From the NCBI RefSeq assembly GCF_000214665.1, contig NC_015572.1, positions 2,356,001 through 2,420,000 on the forward strand: a stretch of 64,000 nucleotides of DNA, read 5' to 3'. Positions 26,290 to 35,493 of this stretch are shown here, piece after piece (position 1 is the stretch's first letter; the number at the start of each line of letters is the position of its first letter). This DNA comes from Methylomonas methanica MC09 (GTDB taxonomy: Bacteria > Pseudomonadota > Gammaproteobacteria > Methylococcales > Methylomonadaceae). The notes beneath the pieces were generated by a model, which had not been told where the DNA came from, did not search any database, and was given only the letters and a program-made list of their open reading frames with translations. Position numbers and translations under genes: made by a program.

Positions 26290-27378
26290 GTGGCTGATTT
26301 GATGAAAACCCCGCTGTACGGTTTGCACTTGGAACTCGGCGCTAAAATGACGGCCTTTGCCGGTTATGCCATGCCGCTGCACTATGCCAACGGCATCATT
26401 CGCGAACATCTGCACTGCCGCTCCCAGGCCGGTCTGTTCGATATTTCCCACATGGGTCAATGCCTGATTTTGGGAGAAAGGGCTGCCGAAGTATTGGAAA
26501 ACCTCACGCCTGGCGGTATTGTCGAACTGGCTATTGGGGCACAAAAATATACAGTCTTGACTAACCCGGCCGGTGGGGTGATAGACGATATTATCGTTGC
26601 CCGTATCGACCGGGGCTTGAGTCTGATTGTCAACGCCGGTTGCAAAGACAAGGATTATGCTTATCTTGCCCAGCGATTACCTGACAATTGCGTGTTGCAG
26701 ATTCGCCCTGAATTGGCTTTGCTGGCCCTGCAAGGGCCGGAAGCGGCGGTGGTTATGAACCGGTTCTCGGCAGAGGCCGTGGCTTTGGATTTTATGCAGA
26801 CTTGCCGGACCCGAATCGATGGTATCGACTGCCGGATCAGCCGTAGCGGTTATACCGGAGAAGACGGGTTTGAAATCTCCGTTCGTCAAACCGATGCCGA
26901 AACGATTGCCCGCTTGTTGTTGGCCGAGCCGTGTGTCGAGCCCATCGGTTTGGGTGCGCGGGACACCTTGCGTCTGGAAGCAGGATTATGTCTATATGGA
27001 CACGAATTAAGCGAAACTATTTCGCCTTTGCAAGCCGGCCTGAAATGGCTGTTTAAAAAAGGCCATGCAGACTTTCCCGGCGCGACTAAAATTCTGTCCG
27101 AATTGGACGGCGTGCCGCAGACCCGGGTCGGCTTGCTGGTTGTCGGTAAAATTCCGGTTAGAGAAGGTTGTGCGGTGACCGATGAACAAGGCCAACAGCA
27201 GGGAATAGTCACCAGCGGCAGTTTTTCGCCTTCGTTGCAACGCCCGGTGGCCATGGCATTAATTCACTCCGACATGGCTAAGATCGGCAAGAATTTATTT
27301 GCCCAGGTGCGCGGCCAATCCATTGCCGTCACCGTTGCGCATTTACCCTTTGTTCCCCATCGTTATCACCGGTCATAG
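26290..27378 (+). CDS. gcvT: Glycine cleavage system aminomethyltransferase (T protein)
   Basis: A 362-residue GcvT, which transfers the methylene group from the lipoyl-bound aminomethyl of GcvH to tetrahydrofolate. It opens with KTPLYGLHLELGAKMTAFAG and has GLFDISHMGQ, RSGYTGEDGFEISV, and GARDTLRLEAGLCLYGHEL, all typical. Start is GTG 26290 after a GGAGAAGGG ribosome binding site. It precedes gcvP by 2 bp. No gcvH is found between or around them in this window. Confidence 0.96.
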   Translation: MADLMKTPLYGLHLELGAKMTAFAGYAMPLHYANGIIREHLHCRSQAGLFDISHMGQCLILGERAAEVLENLTPGGIVELAIGAQKYTVLTNPAGGVIDDIIVARIDRGLSLIVNAGCKDKDYAYLAQRLPDNCVLQIRPELALLALQGPEAAVVMNRFSAEAVALDFMQTCRTRIDGIDCRISRSGYTGEDGFEISVRQTDAETIARLLLAEPCVEPIGLGARDTLRLEAGLCLYGHELSETISPLQAGLKWLFKKGHADFPGATKILSELDGVPQTRVGLLVVGKIPVREGCAVTDEQGQQQGIVTSGSFSPSLQRPVAMALIHSDMAKIGKNLFAQVRGQSIAVTVAHLPFVPHRYHRS

Positions 27379-27380
27379 CC

Positions 27381-30281
27381 ATGTCATCGAAAGCGCCCCG
27401 TCTTGAACAACTGGAAATGCGCGGTAGTTTCATCCCGCGCCATATCGGCCCCGACCAACAGCAAATCACGAAAATGTTGGCTACTTTGGGCTTAACCGAG
27501 CTGGATGAGTTGTTAGAAAAAGTCGTTCCGGCCAATATCTTGAATCACGAGCCGCTTAAACTGACCGAGACTATCAGCGAGCGGGCCGTGATCAAGTACC
27601 TGCGCAACATGCGCGAACGTAACAATGTGTTGGTATCGATGATAGGCATGGGCTATTACGACACTATCATGCCGGCGGTGATTAAACGCAATGTGCTGGA
27701 AAATCCGGGTTGGTATACCGCATATACGCCGTATCAGGCCGAAGTCAGCCAAGGCAGACTGGAAGCTTTGTTGACTTTCCAGCAAATGATCATCGATTTG
27801 ACCGGCATGGCGTTGGCCAATGCGTCCTTGTTGGATGAAGCCACGGCAGCGGCGGAAGCCATGACGCTATCGCGGCGGGTAGCCAAAAGCACCTCGAATA
27901 CGGTACTGATCGATAGAGATTGCCATCCGCAAACGATTGCCGTGGTGCAAACCCGTGCCGGTTCGTTGGGCTACCAGGTGCAGGTGGTAGAACCTGATAT
28001 CGATTTGGATCGGTACGATTTTTTCGCCTTGATTCTGCAATATCCAGGCTCTAGCGGCGAAATTCGCGATCTTACCGACACCATTGCCGCTGCGCACCGA
28101 AAACAGGCGCTGGTAACGGTGGCGGCGGATTTGCTGAGTTTGGTGTTATTGAAGCCACCAGCTAGTCTCGGAGCGGATATTGTGGTCGGTAGTGCGCAGC
28201 GTTTCGGGGTGCCTATGGGCTACGGCGGACCGCATGCGGCGTTTTTTGCTACCCGCGATGAATTCAAACGCTCGATGCCTGGCCGCATCATCGGCGTATC
28301 CAAGGATAGCCACGGCCAAATCGCCTTGCGGATGGCTTTGCAAACCCGCGAACAACATATCCGTCGCGACAAAGCTACCAGCAATATCTGTACTTCACAA
28401 GTGTTGCTGGCGGTGATTGCCGGTTTTTATGCCGTGTACCACGGCGCCGACGGTCTGCGTATGATAGCCATGCGCGTGCATCGATATGCGCAAATTCTGG
28501 CAGCCGGCATCGCCCAGTACGGCCACGTGGTCGCCAGTCGATGTTATTTCGATACCTTAACGGTAAGGGTACCGAACCGTGCTATACGTATCGCGGCGCG
28601 AGCAGTGGAGGCGGGTATCAACTTACGGATTATCGACGCCGACCACATCGGCATTTCGCTGGACGAAACCACGACCCGCGACGATATCAGAGCAGTATGG
28701 CAGGTGTTTTCGGCACCCGGCTGCGAGATGCCGGACATCAACGCGCTGGATAAAATCGTTGCCGAATGTATCCCCGAGAACTGGCTGCGCAACGATGCTA
28801 TTCTGCAAAACCCGGTGTTCAGCCGTTACCATTCCGAAACCGAGATGATGCGTTATATGCGCAAACTGGCTCGGCGCGATATTGCGTTGGACAGAGCCAT
28901 GATTCCCTTGGGTTCCTGCACCATGAAGCTGAATGCGGCTACTGAAATGCAGGCTATTTCATTTTACGAATTCAACGCAATGCATCCCTTTGTGCCGTTA
29001 TACCAAGCTCAGGGTTATCAACAGTTGTTTGCCGAACTGGAAGACATGTTGTGCGACTTGACCGGTTTCGATGCCTTTTCGCTACAACCCAATGCCGGTT
29101 CCCAAGGCGAATACACCGGCTTACTGGTGATTCGGAAATATCATCAAGTTAACGGCCAGGGCCAGCGGGATATTTGTTTAATTCCCGCCTCGGCGCACGG
29201 TACCAATCCGGCCAGCGCGGTATTGGCTGGCCTGAAAGTGGTGGTGGTGGCTTGCGATACCAACGGCAATGTCAGCGTCGACGATTTGCGTGCCAAAGTC
29301 AGCCTCTACCAGGACACGTTAGCGGCCTTAATGATTACCTATCCGTCTACGCACGGCGTGTACGAACAGGCGTTCCGGGATATTTGCGATATCGTGCATC
29401 AACACGGCGGGCAGGTCTATCTGGACGGGGCAAATTTTAACGCTTTGGTCGGTCTGAGCCGGCCGGGCCGCATCGGTGCCGACGTCGCGCACTTGAATCT
29501 GCACAAAACGTTTTGCATCCCGCATGGCGGTGGCGGTCCCGGCGTCGGCCCTATTGGCGTGCGCTCGCATCTGGCACCGTTCTTACCGGACCACCCGGTC
29601 GTGGAAGGCGTCAATCCGGCCAAGAGCGAACACGGGACGGTCGGTACCGTCTCGGCTGCGCCGTGGGGTTCGGCCAGCATCCTGACTATTTCCTGGGCCT
29701 ATATCGCCATGATGGGCGCGGCCGGTTTGAAGCGCGCCACGCTGGCCGCCATACTGAACGCCAATTACATCGCCCGCAAACTGGCGCCGCATTATCCGAT
29801 TCTTTATACGGATGCCAACGGTTGGATAGCCCACGAATGCATCATCGATTGCCACGAATTTAAGAAAACCGCCAATATCACAGTGGAGGATATCGCCAAG
29901 CGCTTGGTCGACTACGGTTTTCATGCGCCGACTGTAGCGTTTCCGGTACCGGATACGCTGATGATAGAACCGACCGAAAGCGAAAATAAAACTGAAATAG
30001 ACCGTTTTTGTGCTGCTATGATCCAGATACGCCAGGAAATTCGTGAAATTGAAAACGGCTTGGCCGACAGGGAAGACAATGTGCTTCACAATGCGCCGCA
30101 TACCCATCGTTTGTTACTGGATGAATGGCTGCTGCCTTACTCCAAGCAAAAAGCCTTTTTCCCTGACAACGAACAACATGACGACAAATATTGGCCGCCG
30201 GTGGGGCGTATCGATAATGTATATGGCGATCGGCATGTGATGTGCAGTTGTCCGCTGGATTGGGGCGAGACGCATCCGTGA
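27381..30281 (+). CDS. gcvP: Glycine dehydrogenase (decarboxylating), P protein
   Basis: A full-length 966-residue single-chain P protein with both halves fused, as usual in gammaproteobacteria. The PLP-binding lysine is K709 in HLNLHKTFCIPHGGGGPGVG. Other marks are FIPRHIGPD at the start, RDKATSNICTSQVLLA in the first half, and PLGSCTMKLNAA and HGTNPASA in the second. It decarboxylates glycine and loads the lipoyl arm of GcvH. In one-carbon metabolism it links with the fhs gene 2 kb downstream. Confidence 0.97.
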   Translation: MSSKAPRLEQLEMRGSFIPRHIGPDQQQITKMLATLGLTELDELLEKVVPANILNHEPLKLTETISERAVIKYLRNMRERNNVLVSMIGMGYYDTIMPAVIKRNVLENPGWYTAYTPYQAEVSQGRLEALLTFQQMIIDLTGMALANASLLDEATAAAEAMTLSRRVAKSTSNTVLIDRDCHPQTIAVVQTRAGSLGYQVQVVEPDIDLDRYDFFALILQYPGSSGEIRDLTDTIAAAHRKQALVTVAADLLSLVLLKPPASLGADIVVGSAQRFGVPMGYGGPHAAFFATRDEFKRSMPGRIIGVSKDSHGQIALRMALQTREQHIRRDKATSNICTSQVLLAVIAGFYAVYHGADGLRMIAMRVHRYAQILAAGIAQYGHVVASRCYFDTLTVRVPNRAIRIAARAVEAGINLRIIDADHIGISLDETTTRDDIRAVWQVFSAPGCEMPDINALDKIVAECIPENWLRNDAILQNPVFSRYHSETEMMRYMRKLARRDIALDRAMIPLGSCTMKLNAATEMQAISFYEFNAMHPFVPLYQAQGYQQLFAELEDMLCDLTGFDAFSLQPNAGSQGEYTGLLVIRKYHQVNGQGQRDICLIPASAHGTNPASAVLAGLKVVVVACDTNGNVSVDDLRAKVSLYQDTLAALMITYPSTHGVYEQAFRDICDIVHQHGGQVYLDGANFNALVGLSRPGRIGADVAHLNLHKTFCIPHGGGGPGVGPIGVRSHLAPFLPDHPVVEGVNPAKSEHGTVGTVSAAPWGSASILTISWAYIAMMGAAGLKRATLAAILNANYIARKLAPHYPILYTDANGWIAHECIIDCHEFKKTANITVEDIAKRLVDYGFHAPTVAFPVPDTLMIEPTESENKTEIDRFCAAMIQIRQEIREIENGLADREDNVLHNAPHTHRLLLDEWLLPYSKQKAFFPDNEQHDDKYWPPVGRIDNVYGDRHVMCSCPLDWGETHP

Positions 30282-30806
30282 ATGCTTTTTGCTTTCGATC
30301 TGACGTGGTAAAAATTGCAGAAGGGGGGTAAAGGGCTTTTGGCGTTGAGCCGTGATTTTCAGGCGATAAAGGGCGAGGTCCGGCTTTTAAAAGTCGAAAT
30401 TTCTTGCGGCTGGCGGATACTCTGTCAGAGCTGGTTTTAGCACCCTTCTAACGAATCAGCTTTTCTGATTTTTAATGTTGCTGGTGTAGGTGGTAATGGC
30501 AAATAACGCCGAAGAAATAATAAATTCGCCGTTAACAACACCGTATATGCCGGCGGCAACTAACAAGCCCGTTAATAAGTGTTTAGATAGACCGTTCATT
30601 TTACAATACTCACGAAATGAAGAGGTTTACAATATAGGCTTGTTTTATTACAGTAACAATACCTTGTAAATGACATTGTTTGTTCAGTATAAGGAAATAA
30701 AAGGCGTCAAACGTACTGTTTTAATGCCATTAATACCAAAAAGGCTATCAAGGTTCTCAACCAAGAGACTTGGTTTTATAAATATTTAATCGAGAGGGGG
30801 AAATGT
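30282..30806. other. Intergenic region with one small minus-strand gene candidate
   Basis: This 525-bp gap holds the candidate small gene at 30456-30599. I see no terminator after gcvP. The right part (30600-30806) is AT-rich and probably carries the promoter of the (VEQ)n protein gene, with GAGAGGGGG (about 30791-30799) as ribosome binding site. Confidence 0.5.
30456..30599 (-). CDS. Candidate small membrane protein, 47 residues
   Basis: ATG at 30599 to TGA at 30456 on the minus strand. The translation has two hydrophobic stretches (LLTGLLVAAGIYGVV and FIISSALFAITTY) and a polar end (NIKNQKS), a pattern of a real small membrane protein rather than a random frame. There is no strong ribosome binding site and no family that I recognise. 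Confidence 0.45.
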   Translation of the reverse strand: MNGLSKHLLTGLLVAAGIYGVVNGEFIISSALFAITTYTSNIKNQKS

Positions 30807-31499
30807 ATGGATGTTTTGTTTGATTTAGTGATTGGACTCGGGGTTATCGGGGGTGTTTATTTTTGGATAAAAACGAAACTGTTAAAACCGGAAATTTCTC
30901 GGGACATCGAAATCTTTCCCAGCCGTGGGGTGCCATTGGTAAAAAGAAGCCACGAATCGCAAGCGGTTGCGGAATCCGAGTCTGCGAAAATCGCTGCAGT
31001 TGAACAAGTTGAACAAGTTGAACAAGTTGAACAAGTTGAACAAGTTGAACAAGTTGAACAAGTTGAGCAGGTTGAGCAGGTTGAGCAGGTTGAGCAGGTT
31101 GAGCAGGTTCAGTCCGCCGCGCCGCAGGCAAGTGAGTCGGTAAAGACAGTATCGGAGCCAGCTGTCGAAGTCTTGGCGGTCGAATCGGAACAAGCCGACT
31201 TGCATAAAATACCGGAAGATTCCGTGCTTAAACGCCATTATTTGGCGCAACGTGCTGCAGAGCGACACGCTATTACCAATCCTTATCCGACCGATTCGGT
31301 GTTGCGCCGGCACTTTGAAAGCACATTGGCGGCGGCGTTCGCGCCGGCTAAGCAAATCAAGGAAGTAGCCGAGGTTGAAACGACCAGCTCGGATGTCTCA
31401 ATGGTATCGTTGCCGCAAATAGATACTCCGCAAGACTCTGTTTTGAAACGTCATTACCAACAATTACTGGAAAGTAAGTTGGCGGAAAATTTGGCTTGA
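30807..31499 (+). CDS. Membrane-anchored protein with (VEQ)12 tract and three D-S-V-L-R-H motifs
   Basis: A 230-residue protein of unknown function. It has one N-terminal transmembrane helix (VLFDLVIGLGVIGGVYFWI), a cytoplasmic linker, twelve uninterrupted Val-Glu-Gln triplets (residues 65-100), and then three spaced copies of one motif: EDSVLKRHYLAQ, TDSVLRRHFEST and QDSVLKRHYQQL. The VEQ tract should form an extended acidic helix. I do not recognise the family; the repeated motif may bind a partner. ATG 30807 follows a purine-rich ribosome binding site. Confidence 0.85.
   Translation: MDVLFDLVIGLGVIGGVYFWIKTKLLKPEISRDIEIFPSRGVPLVKRSHESQAVAESESAKIAAVEQVEQVEQVEQVEQVEQVEQVEQVEQVEQVEQVEQVQSAAPQASESVKTVSEPAVEVLAVESEQADLHKIPEDSVLKRHYLAQRAAERHAITNPYPTDSVLRRHFESTLAAAFAPAKQIKEVAEVETTSSDVSMVSLPQIDTPQDSVLKRHYQQLLESKLAENLA
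30999..31106 (+). repeat. 9-bp tandem repeat, 12 units, encoding Val-Glu-Gln
   Basis: Seven units of GTTGAACAA (30999-31061) are followed directly by five of GTTGAGCAG (31062-31106). The reading frame is kept whatever the copy number, as the unit is 9 bp. The two blocks of synonymous variants suggest separate slippage expansions. Confidence 0.95.
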
Positions 31500-31946
31500 C
31501 CGGTTTTCGTCAATTTTCGGATTATTACGGCCATCTATCTTTACAAGCGTTAACTTGCTTAGTGTGAATAATGGATGGCCGGTTATAAATTTAGACCGGA
31601 CTCGTGTTTTACCGTTTTACCCCTCCTGGATTTCGCCAACCAATTTTGGGTATTTTCTTTAGTGTGACAGTACGGCCGATCGGCTTTCATCTGCCAGGGC
31701 AACACGGTTGCTCTCATGATCGTCACACGGGAATTTATGCGGCTCTCCGACGCGCGGGGCTGCAGCTTTATAAACGCCCCTTTTAACTATTGGGTGAAAA
31801 GTTTCAAGCTACCGCTAAAAATAGTAAAAATGTGACGGCCATCAGCGGGTGAGCTTATTAATATTGTGGTTATTGAATTGGGAGTCACAGAAATAATTTA
31901 CGAAAAGTAGACAATGCTGCTTAATCTAACGTCACGGAGAAAAATC
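31500..31946. other. Intergenic region, no gene supported
   Basis: A 447-bp gap. A plus-strand frame at 31604-31786 is open but has no ribosome binding site or protein-like pattern. GGGGC and GCCCC (around 31755-31783), followed by TTTT, could form a weak terminator-like hairpin. GTGTGAC (31662) and GTCACAC (31722) form a separated inverted pair of unknown meaning. Confidence 0.4.
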
Positions 31947-32168
31947 ATGTTAGAAGACCCAGCAGTCAGTCACAGAATCAATTTCTTTGAACAGATACAT
32001 CATGAGTTTTTATATTTGAAAGGATATGGGGCTTATGCTTATATGACGTCCCACGATGTCGATCTGTTATATGAAACGTATCAGGCGCAACAGGCGGTAT
32101 TTGCCAAATCGATTTCCCCGCAAATATCAGAAGTCAGTTTTATCCGCTCGTTTATTAAATCGCTCTAA
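31947..32168 (+). CDS. Small hypothetical protein, 73 residues
   Basis: ATG 31947 preceded by GGAGA (31937-31941) at a good distance; an earlier in-frame ATG at 31914 lacks such a site. The protein is soluble, with many aromatic residues (HHEFLYLKGYGAYAYMTSHD). No motif is recognised. A strong terminator follows 70 bp downstream, which supports a real transcription unit. Confidence 0.65.
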   Translation: MLEDPAVSHRINFFEQIHHEFLYLKGYGAYAYMTSHDVDLLYETYQAQQAVFAKSISPQISEVSFIRSFIKSL

Positions 32169-32237
32169 CGCAGCATTTCGCCGTCTGTGGTTATTGCTGA
32201 GGAATTGTTTAATCCGGCTGGAATAAACTCATTAAAT

Positions 32238-32271
32238 GCCAAAAGCCGAAGCAAATGCTTCGGCTTTTGGC
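32238..32271. terminator. Bidirectional Rho-independent terminator
   Basis: A perfect 15-bp stem (32238-32252 with 32257-32271) around a 4-base loop AAAT, with A-rich and T-rich internal arms. It lies between the convergent small gene and fhs. Confidence 0.85.
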
Positions 32272-32295
32272 TGGCTTTATCAGTGTTATTAAAGC

Positions 32296-33969
32296 TTAAA
32301 ACAGACCGCTGATTACGCCATCGTCACTGATGTCAATACGCTCAGCCGCTGGTATTTTGGGCAGTCCAGGCATGGTCATCATATCGCCGGCAATGGCGAC
32401 AATAAAGCCGGCGCCGTTAGCCAGCCGCACTTCACTGATTTCCACATTATGTCCTGACGGTGCGCCCTTGGTATTAGGGTTGGTCGAAAACGACATCTGG
32501 GTTTTGGCCACGCAGATCGGGAAGTTGCCGTAGTTTGCCTGTAACGCTTTGATTTCAGACATTACCTTGGGGCTGGCACTGACGCTGCCTGCACCGTACA
32601 GTTTGGTGGCGATGGCTTCGATTTTGTTCCACAGCGGCAATTCGGAGTCGTAGACAAAGCTAAACTTCGGCTCGCGCTGGTCAACAATGCCAAGTACCTC
32701 GCGGGCCAAATCCTCGGCACCGGCGCCGCCCTGCGCCCAATGTTTGGCAACCACGCATTTCACACCCAAGGCTTCGCATTTTTGTTTCAGTAAATTGATT
32801 TCGGCGTCGGTATCGAAAGTAAAATGGTTTATGCTGACCACACAGGGCAAGCCATAGTGATTCTGGATATTGCTCAAATGGCGCTCCAGATTGGCAAAAC
32901 CGCCTTCCAATGCCGCCAAGTTTTCCTGATTCAAATCGTCCTTGGCCACGCCGCCGTGGAATTTCAAGGCGCGCACAGTGGCTACCAAGACTACCGCCGA
33001 AGGTTTCAAGCCCGCCATGCGGCATTTGATGTCGATGAATTTTTCCGCGCCCAAGTCGGCGCCGAAACCGGCTTCCGTGACCGCATAATCGGCCAATTTC
33101 AGAGCGGTCTTGGTTGCAGTGACGGTATTGCAGCCGTGGGCGATGTTGGCAAACGGGCCGCCGTGGATGATGGCCAGGTTGTTTTCCAGGGTTTGCACCA
33201 GGTTAGGCTTGATGGCGTCCTTCAATATCGCCGCCATGGCACCATGGGCTTTTAAATCGCGGGCGTAAACCGGCGTGACTTTATCGGATTTGTAACCGAT
33301 GACGATGCGGCCCAGGCGTTCTTTTAAATCGGCGCGGCTGGTGGCCAGACACAAAATCGCCATCACTTCCGACGCCACTACGATGTCGAAACCGTCTTCG
33401 CGTAAATAGCCGTTAGCGGGACCGCCCATGCCGACGGTGATTTTCCGCAAGGCACGGTCGTTCATGTCGATGACACGTTTCCACTGGATGCGGCGCGGGT
33501 CGATATCCAATTTGTTACCGTGATTGATGTGGTTGTCGATCAACGCCGACAACAGATTGTGGGCCACGCCGATGGCGTGAAAATCGCCGGTAAAATGCAG
33601 ATTGATGTCCTCCATCGGCACTACTTGCGCATAGCCGCCGCCGGCGGCTCCGCCCTTGACGCCAAAACAAGGACCCAAAGACGGCTCGCGCAGGCAGATA
33701 ATGGTTTTTTTGCCGATGCGGTTCAACGCATCGCCCAAGCCAACCGTCGTGGTGGTTTTGCCTTCGCCGGCGGGCGTCGGGCTGATGGCTGTGACCAAAA
33801 TCAGTTTACCGTCGGTTTTTTCTGTCAGACTGTTGAGATATTCCAGAGAAATCTTGGCTTTATAATGACCGTAGGGGTCGAGGTGTTCCGCGGGAATCCC
33901 AAAAGTTTCGCCGGCCAATTCGATAATAGGCCGCATCTTGGCCTGTTGCGCAATTTCTATATCTGACAT
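32296..33969 (-). CDS. fhs: Formate-tetrahydrofolate ligase
   Basis: A 557-residue Fhs making 10-formyl-THF from formate, THF and ATP. The phosphate-binding loop is [19 protein letters not shown] (about 64-82); other signatures are [19 protein letters not shown] and [20 protein letters not shown]. Length is normal. In methylotrophs Fhs moves formate carbon into assimilation via the serine cycle and folate pools, and it would share methylene-THF metabolism with gcvT/gcvP. Monocistronic, ending at a shared terminator. Confidence 0.97.
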   Translation of the reverse strand: MSDIEIAQQAKMRPIIELAGETFGIPAEHLDPYGHYKAKISLEYLNSLTEKTDGKLILVTAISPTPAGEGKTTTTVGLGDALNRIGKKTIICLREPSLGPCFGVKGGAAGGGYAQVVPMEDINLHFTGDFHAIGVAHNLLSALIDNHINHGNKLDIDPRRIQWKRVIDMNDRALRKITVGMGGPANGYLREDGFDIVVASEVMAILCLATSRADLKERLGRIVIGYKSDKVTPVYARDLKAHGAMAAILKDAIKPNLVQTLENNLAIIHGGPFANIAHGCNTVTATKTALKLADYAVTEAGFGADLGAEKFIDIKCRMAGLKPSAVVLVATVRALKFHGGVAKDDLNQENLAALEGGFANLERHLSNIQNHYGLPCVVSINHFTFDTDAEINLLKQKCEALGVKCVVAKHWAQGGAGAEDLAREVLGIVDQREPKFSFVYDSELPLWNKIEAIATKLYGAGSVSASPKVMSEIKALQANYGNFPICVAKTQMSFSTNPNTKGAPSGHNVEISEVRLANGAGFIVAIAGDMMTMPGLPKIPAAERIDISDDGVISGLF

Positions 33970-34079
33970 GTCGTCTCCAAACGAGAATAAGTAAACTGAA
34001 AAAGTAGTGTCACCGAGCGGCCTTGGCCAAACGAAAGGCGCTGCTGGAAATAATCGGGTTATTTTAACGGTTTAGGTGG

Positions 34080-34757
34080 TTAATTGCTGCTATTTGGCCC
34101 ACCTTGGCCAAATAACGAAGGTGAAGAATCAGCTTTCCACGGCTGATAGTGATGCATGATGTCGGCAAACCGTGTCGAAATCAGAAAAGTCTGTATCCAA
34201 TGCCGCAAGGCAGGGTAATGGGATTGCAGAAACCAGCCTTGATCGACTGCGGCGAATTGGCGGATGAATGGTGCAACAGCCGCATCCGCAATGCTGAAAC
34301 GTAAGCCGCACAAGTAATCGCTTGTTTGTAAGCGTCGTTCCAGATCGTCTAAAAAGCATGTGCCTTGTTGTCGGTAATAATCCATTGTTTGCTCCGGATA
34401 ACGGTCGGCATATTTGTAATGGTCCAGGTAATATTTGAACTCGCCATCATTGCGTTTTATCAGTTGGCGGCAAGACTCGGATTGCCAAACGGATAACCAA
34501 TCGTCCGGGTCGTTAATCCCAAGCGCCCACTGCATGATGTCCAGGCTCTCATCAATGACTTGCCCGGATGGCAACACCAATACCGGTACAGTGCCTTTTG
34601 GAGATGCGGTCAACAGTGCGTCGGGTTTGTTACGTAATTCAACTTCCCTTAATTCCACTAAGACGCCGGCATAGGTAACGGCCATACGGGCTCGCATCGC
34701 ATAGGGGCAGCGGCGGAAGCTGTATAGAATAGGCAGTGGTTGTTCAGAGGCGGTCAT
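34080..34757 (-). CDS. Glutathione S-transferase family protein
   Basis: A 225-residue GST-like protein. The N-terminal thioredoxin fold starts LPILYSFRRCPYAMRARMAV, with a Cys in the C-P-Y-A motif as in omega-like and bacterial YibF-like members, then KGTVPVLVLPSGQVIDESLD (cis-Pro and E-S glutathione contact). A helical C-terminal domain follows. ATG 34757 is used; a TTG at 34787 in the same frame would add 10 residues. Substrate unknown. Confidence 0.88.
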   Translation of the reverse strand: MTASEQPLPILYSFRRCPYAMRARMAVTYAGVLVELREVELRNKPDALLTASPKGTVPVLVLPSGQVIDESLDIMQWALGINDPDDWLSVWQSESCRQLIKRNDGEFKYYLDHYKYADRYPEQTMDYYRQQGTCFLDDLERRLQTSDYLCGLRFSIADAAVAPFIRQFAAVDQGWFLQSHYPALRHWIQTFLISTRFADIMHHYQPWKADSSPSLFGQGGPNSSN

Positions 34758-34908
34758 CGAGTCGAAAAAAGTCAAAGCGTCACGCAAATTATAAGGGGTA
34801 TTAAGTCGTTACCGCAGCCTGAATCTTGCCTGCCGGCAAAGGCGGTGTTATGGTGCGCAAGCTTTTTCTTCAAACCCGGCCGGACGCGTATAACGCTATC
34901 GATCAATT

Positions 34909-35487
34909 ATGAGTCACATTACCGGCATACTGTTGGCCGCCGGTTCCAGCCGACGGTTCGGGCACGATAAACTGACCCAAGCGTTGCCGAATGGCGATAG
35001 GGTGGTGGCGCGCGCCTGTCGAAATCTGGCGGCTGGCGTGGATAAGGTGGTGGCCGTAGTACGTCCGGGTAATGAAATGCTGGCGGCCTGTTTGCAGTCG
35101 GAAGCTGCGGCGGTGCATGTTTTTGCCGACGCGGAGCGAGGCATGGGTGCCAGCTTGGCTTTTGCGATAAACGTTAGCCCGGCAACCGACGGTTGGGTGA
35201 TTGCTTTGGCGGATATGCCCTGGATAATGCCCGCGACTATTTGCCAGGTTACGGATTTCTTACGGGACGGTGCGGATATTGTTGCCCCGTGTTATCGCGG
35301 CCGGCGCGGACATCCGGTAGGATTTTCGGAGCGATTCGCCAAACAATTGGCTTCGCTGAGTGGTGACAGCGGCGCCAAGTTGTTGATACAACAACATTTG
35401 GATCTGCTACGACTGTTCGATTGCGACGACTCCGGTGTGTTGAAAGACATAGACCGCCCAGCTGATTTACCAAACCTTATTTTATAG
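34909..35487 (+). CDS. mocA: MobA-like nucleotidyltransferase (molybdenum cofactor cytidylyltransferase, MocA type)
   Basis: A 192-residue NTP transferase with TGILLAAGSSRRFGHDKL at the N-terminus and ALADMPWIMPATI around the metal-binding Asp. MocA makes the cytosine dinucleotide form of Moco (MCD) used by xanthine-oxidase-family enzymes. Its place directly before xdhC and a [2Fe-2S]/Mo hydroxylase pair strongly supports this role. 6 bp before xdhC. Confidence 0.9.
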   Translation: MSHITGILLAAGSSRRFGHDKLTQALPNGDRVVARACRNLAAGVDKVVAVVRPGNEMLAACLQSEAAAVHVFADAERGMGASLAFAINVSPATDGWVIALADMPWIMPATICQVTDFLRDGADIVAPCYRGRRGHPVGFSERFAKQLASLSGDSGAKLLIQQHLDLLRLFDCDDSGVLKDIDRPADLPNLIL

Positions 35488-35493
35488 AAAACC

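Noticed and set aside
30999..31106. Short regular repeats that could suggest a CRISPR-like array
   Set aside because: The unit is 9 bp without spacers and lies in frame inside a gene; it encodes Val-Glu-Gln.
31604..31786. Open plus-strand frame of 60 codons
   Set aside because: No ribosome binding site, odd composition and no conserved-looking motif.
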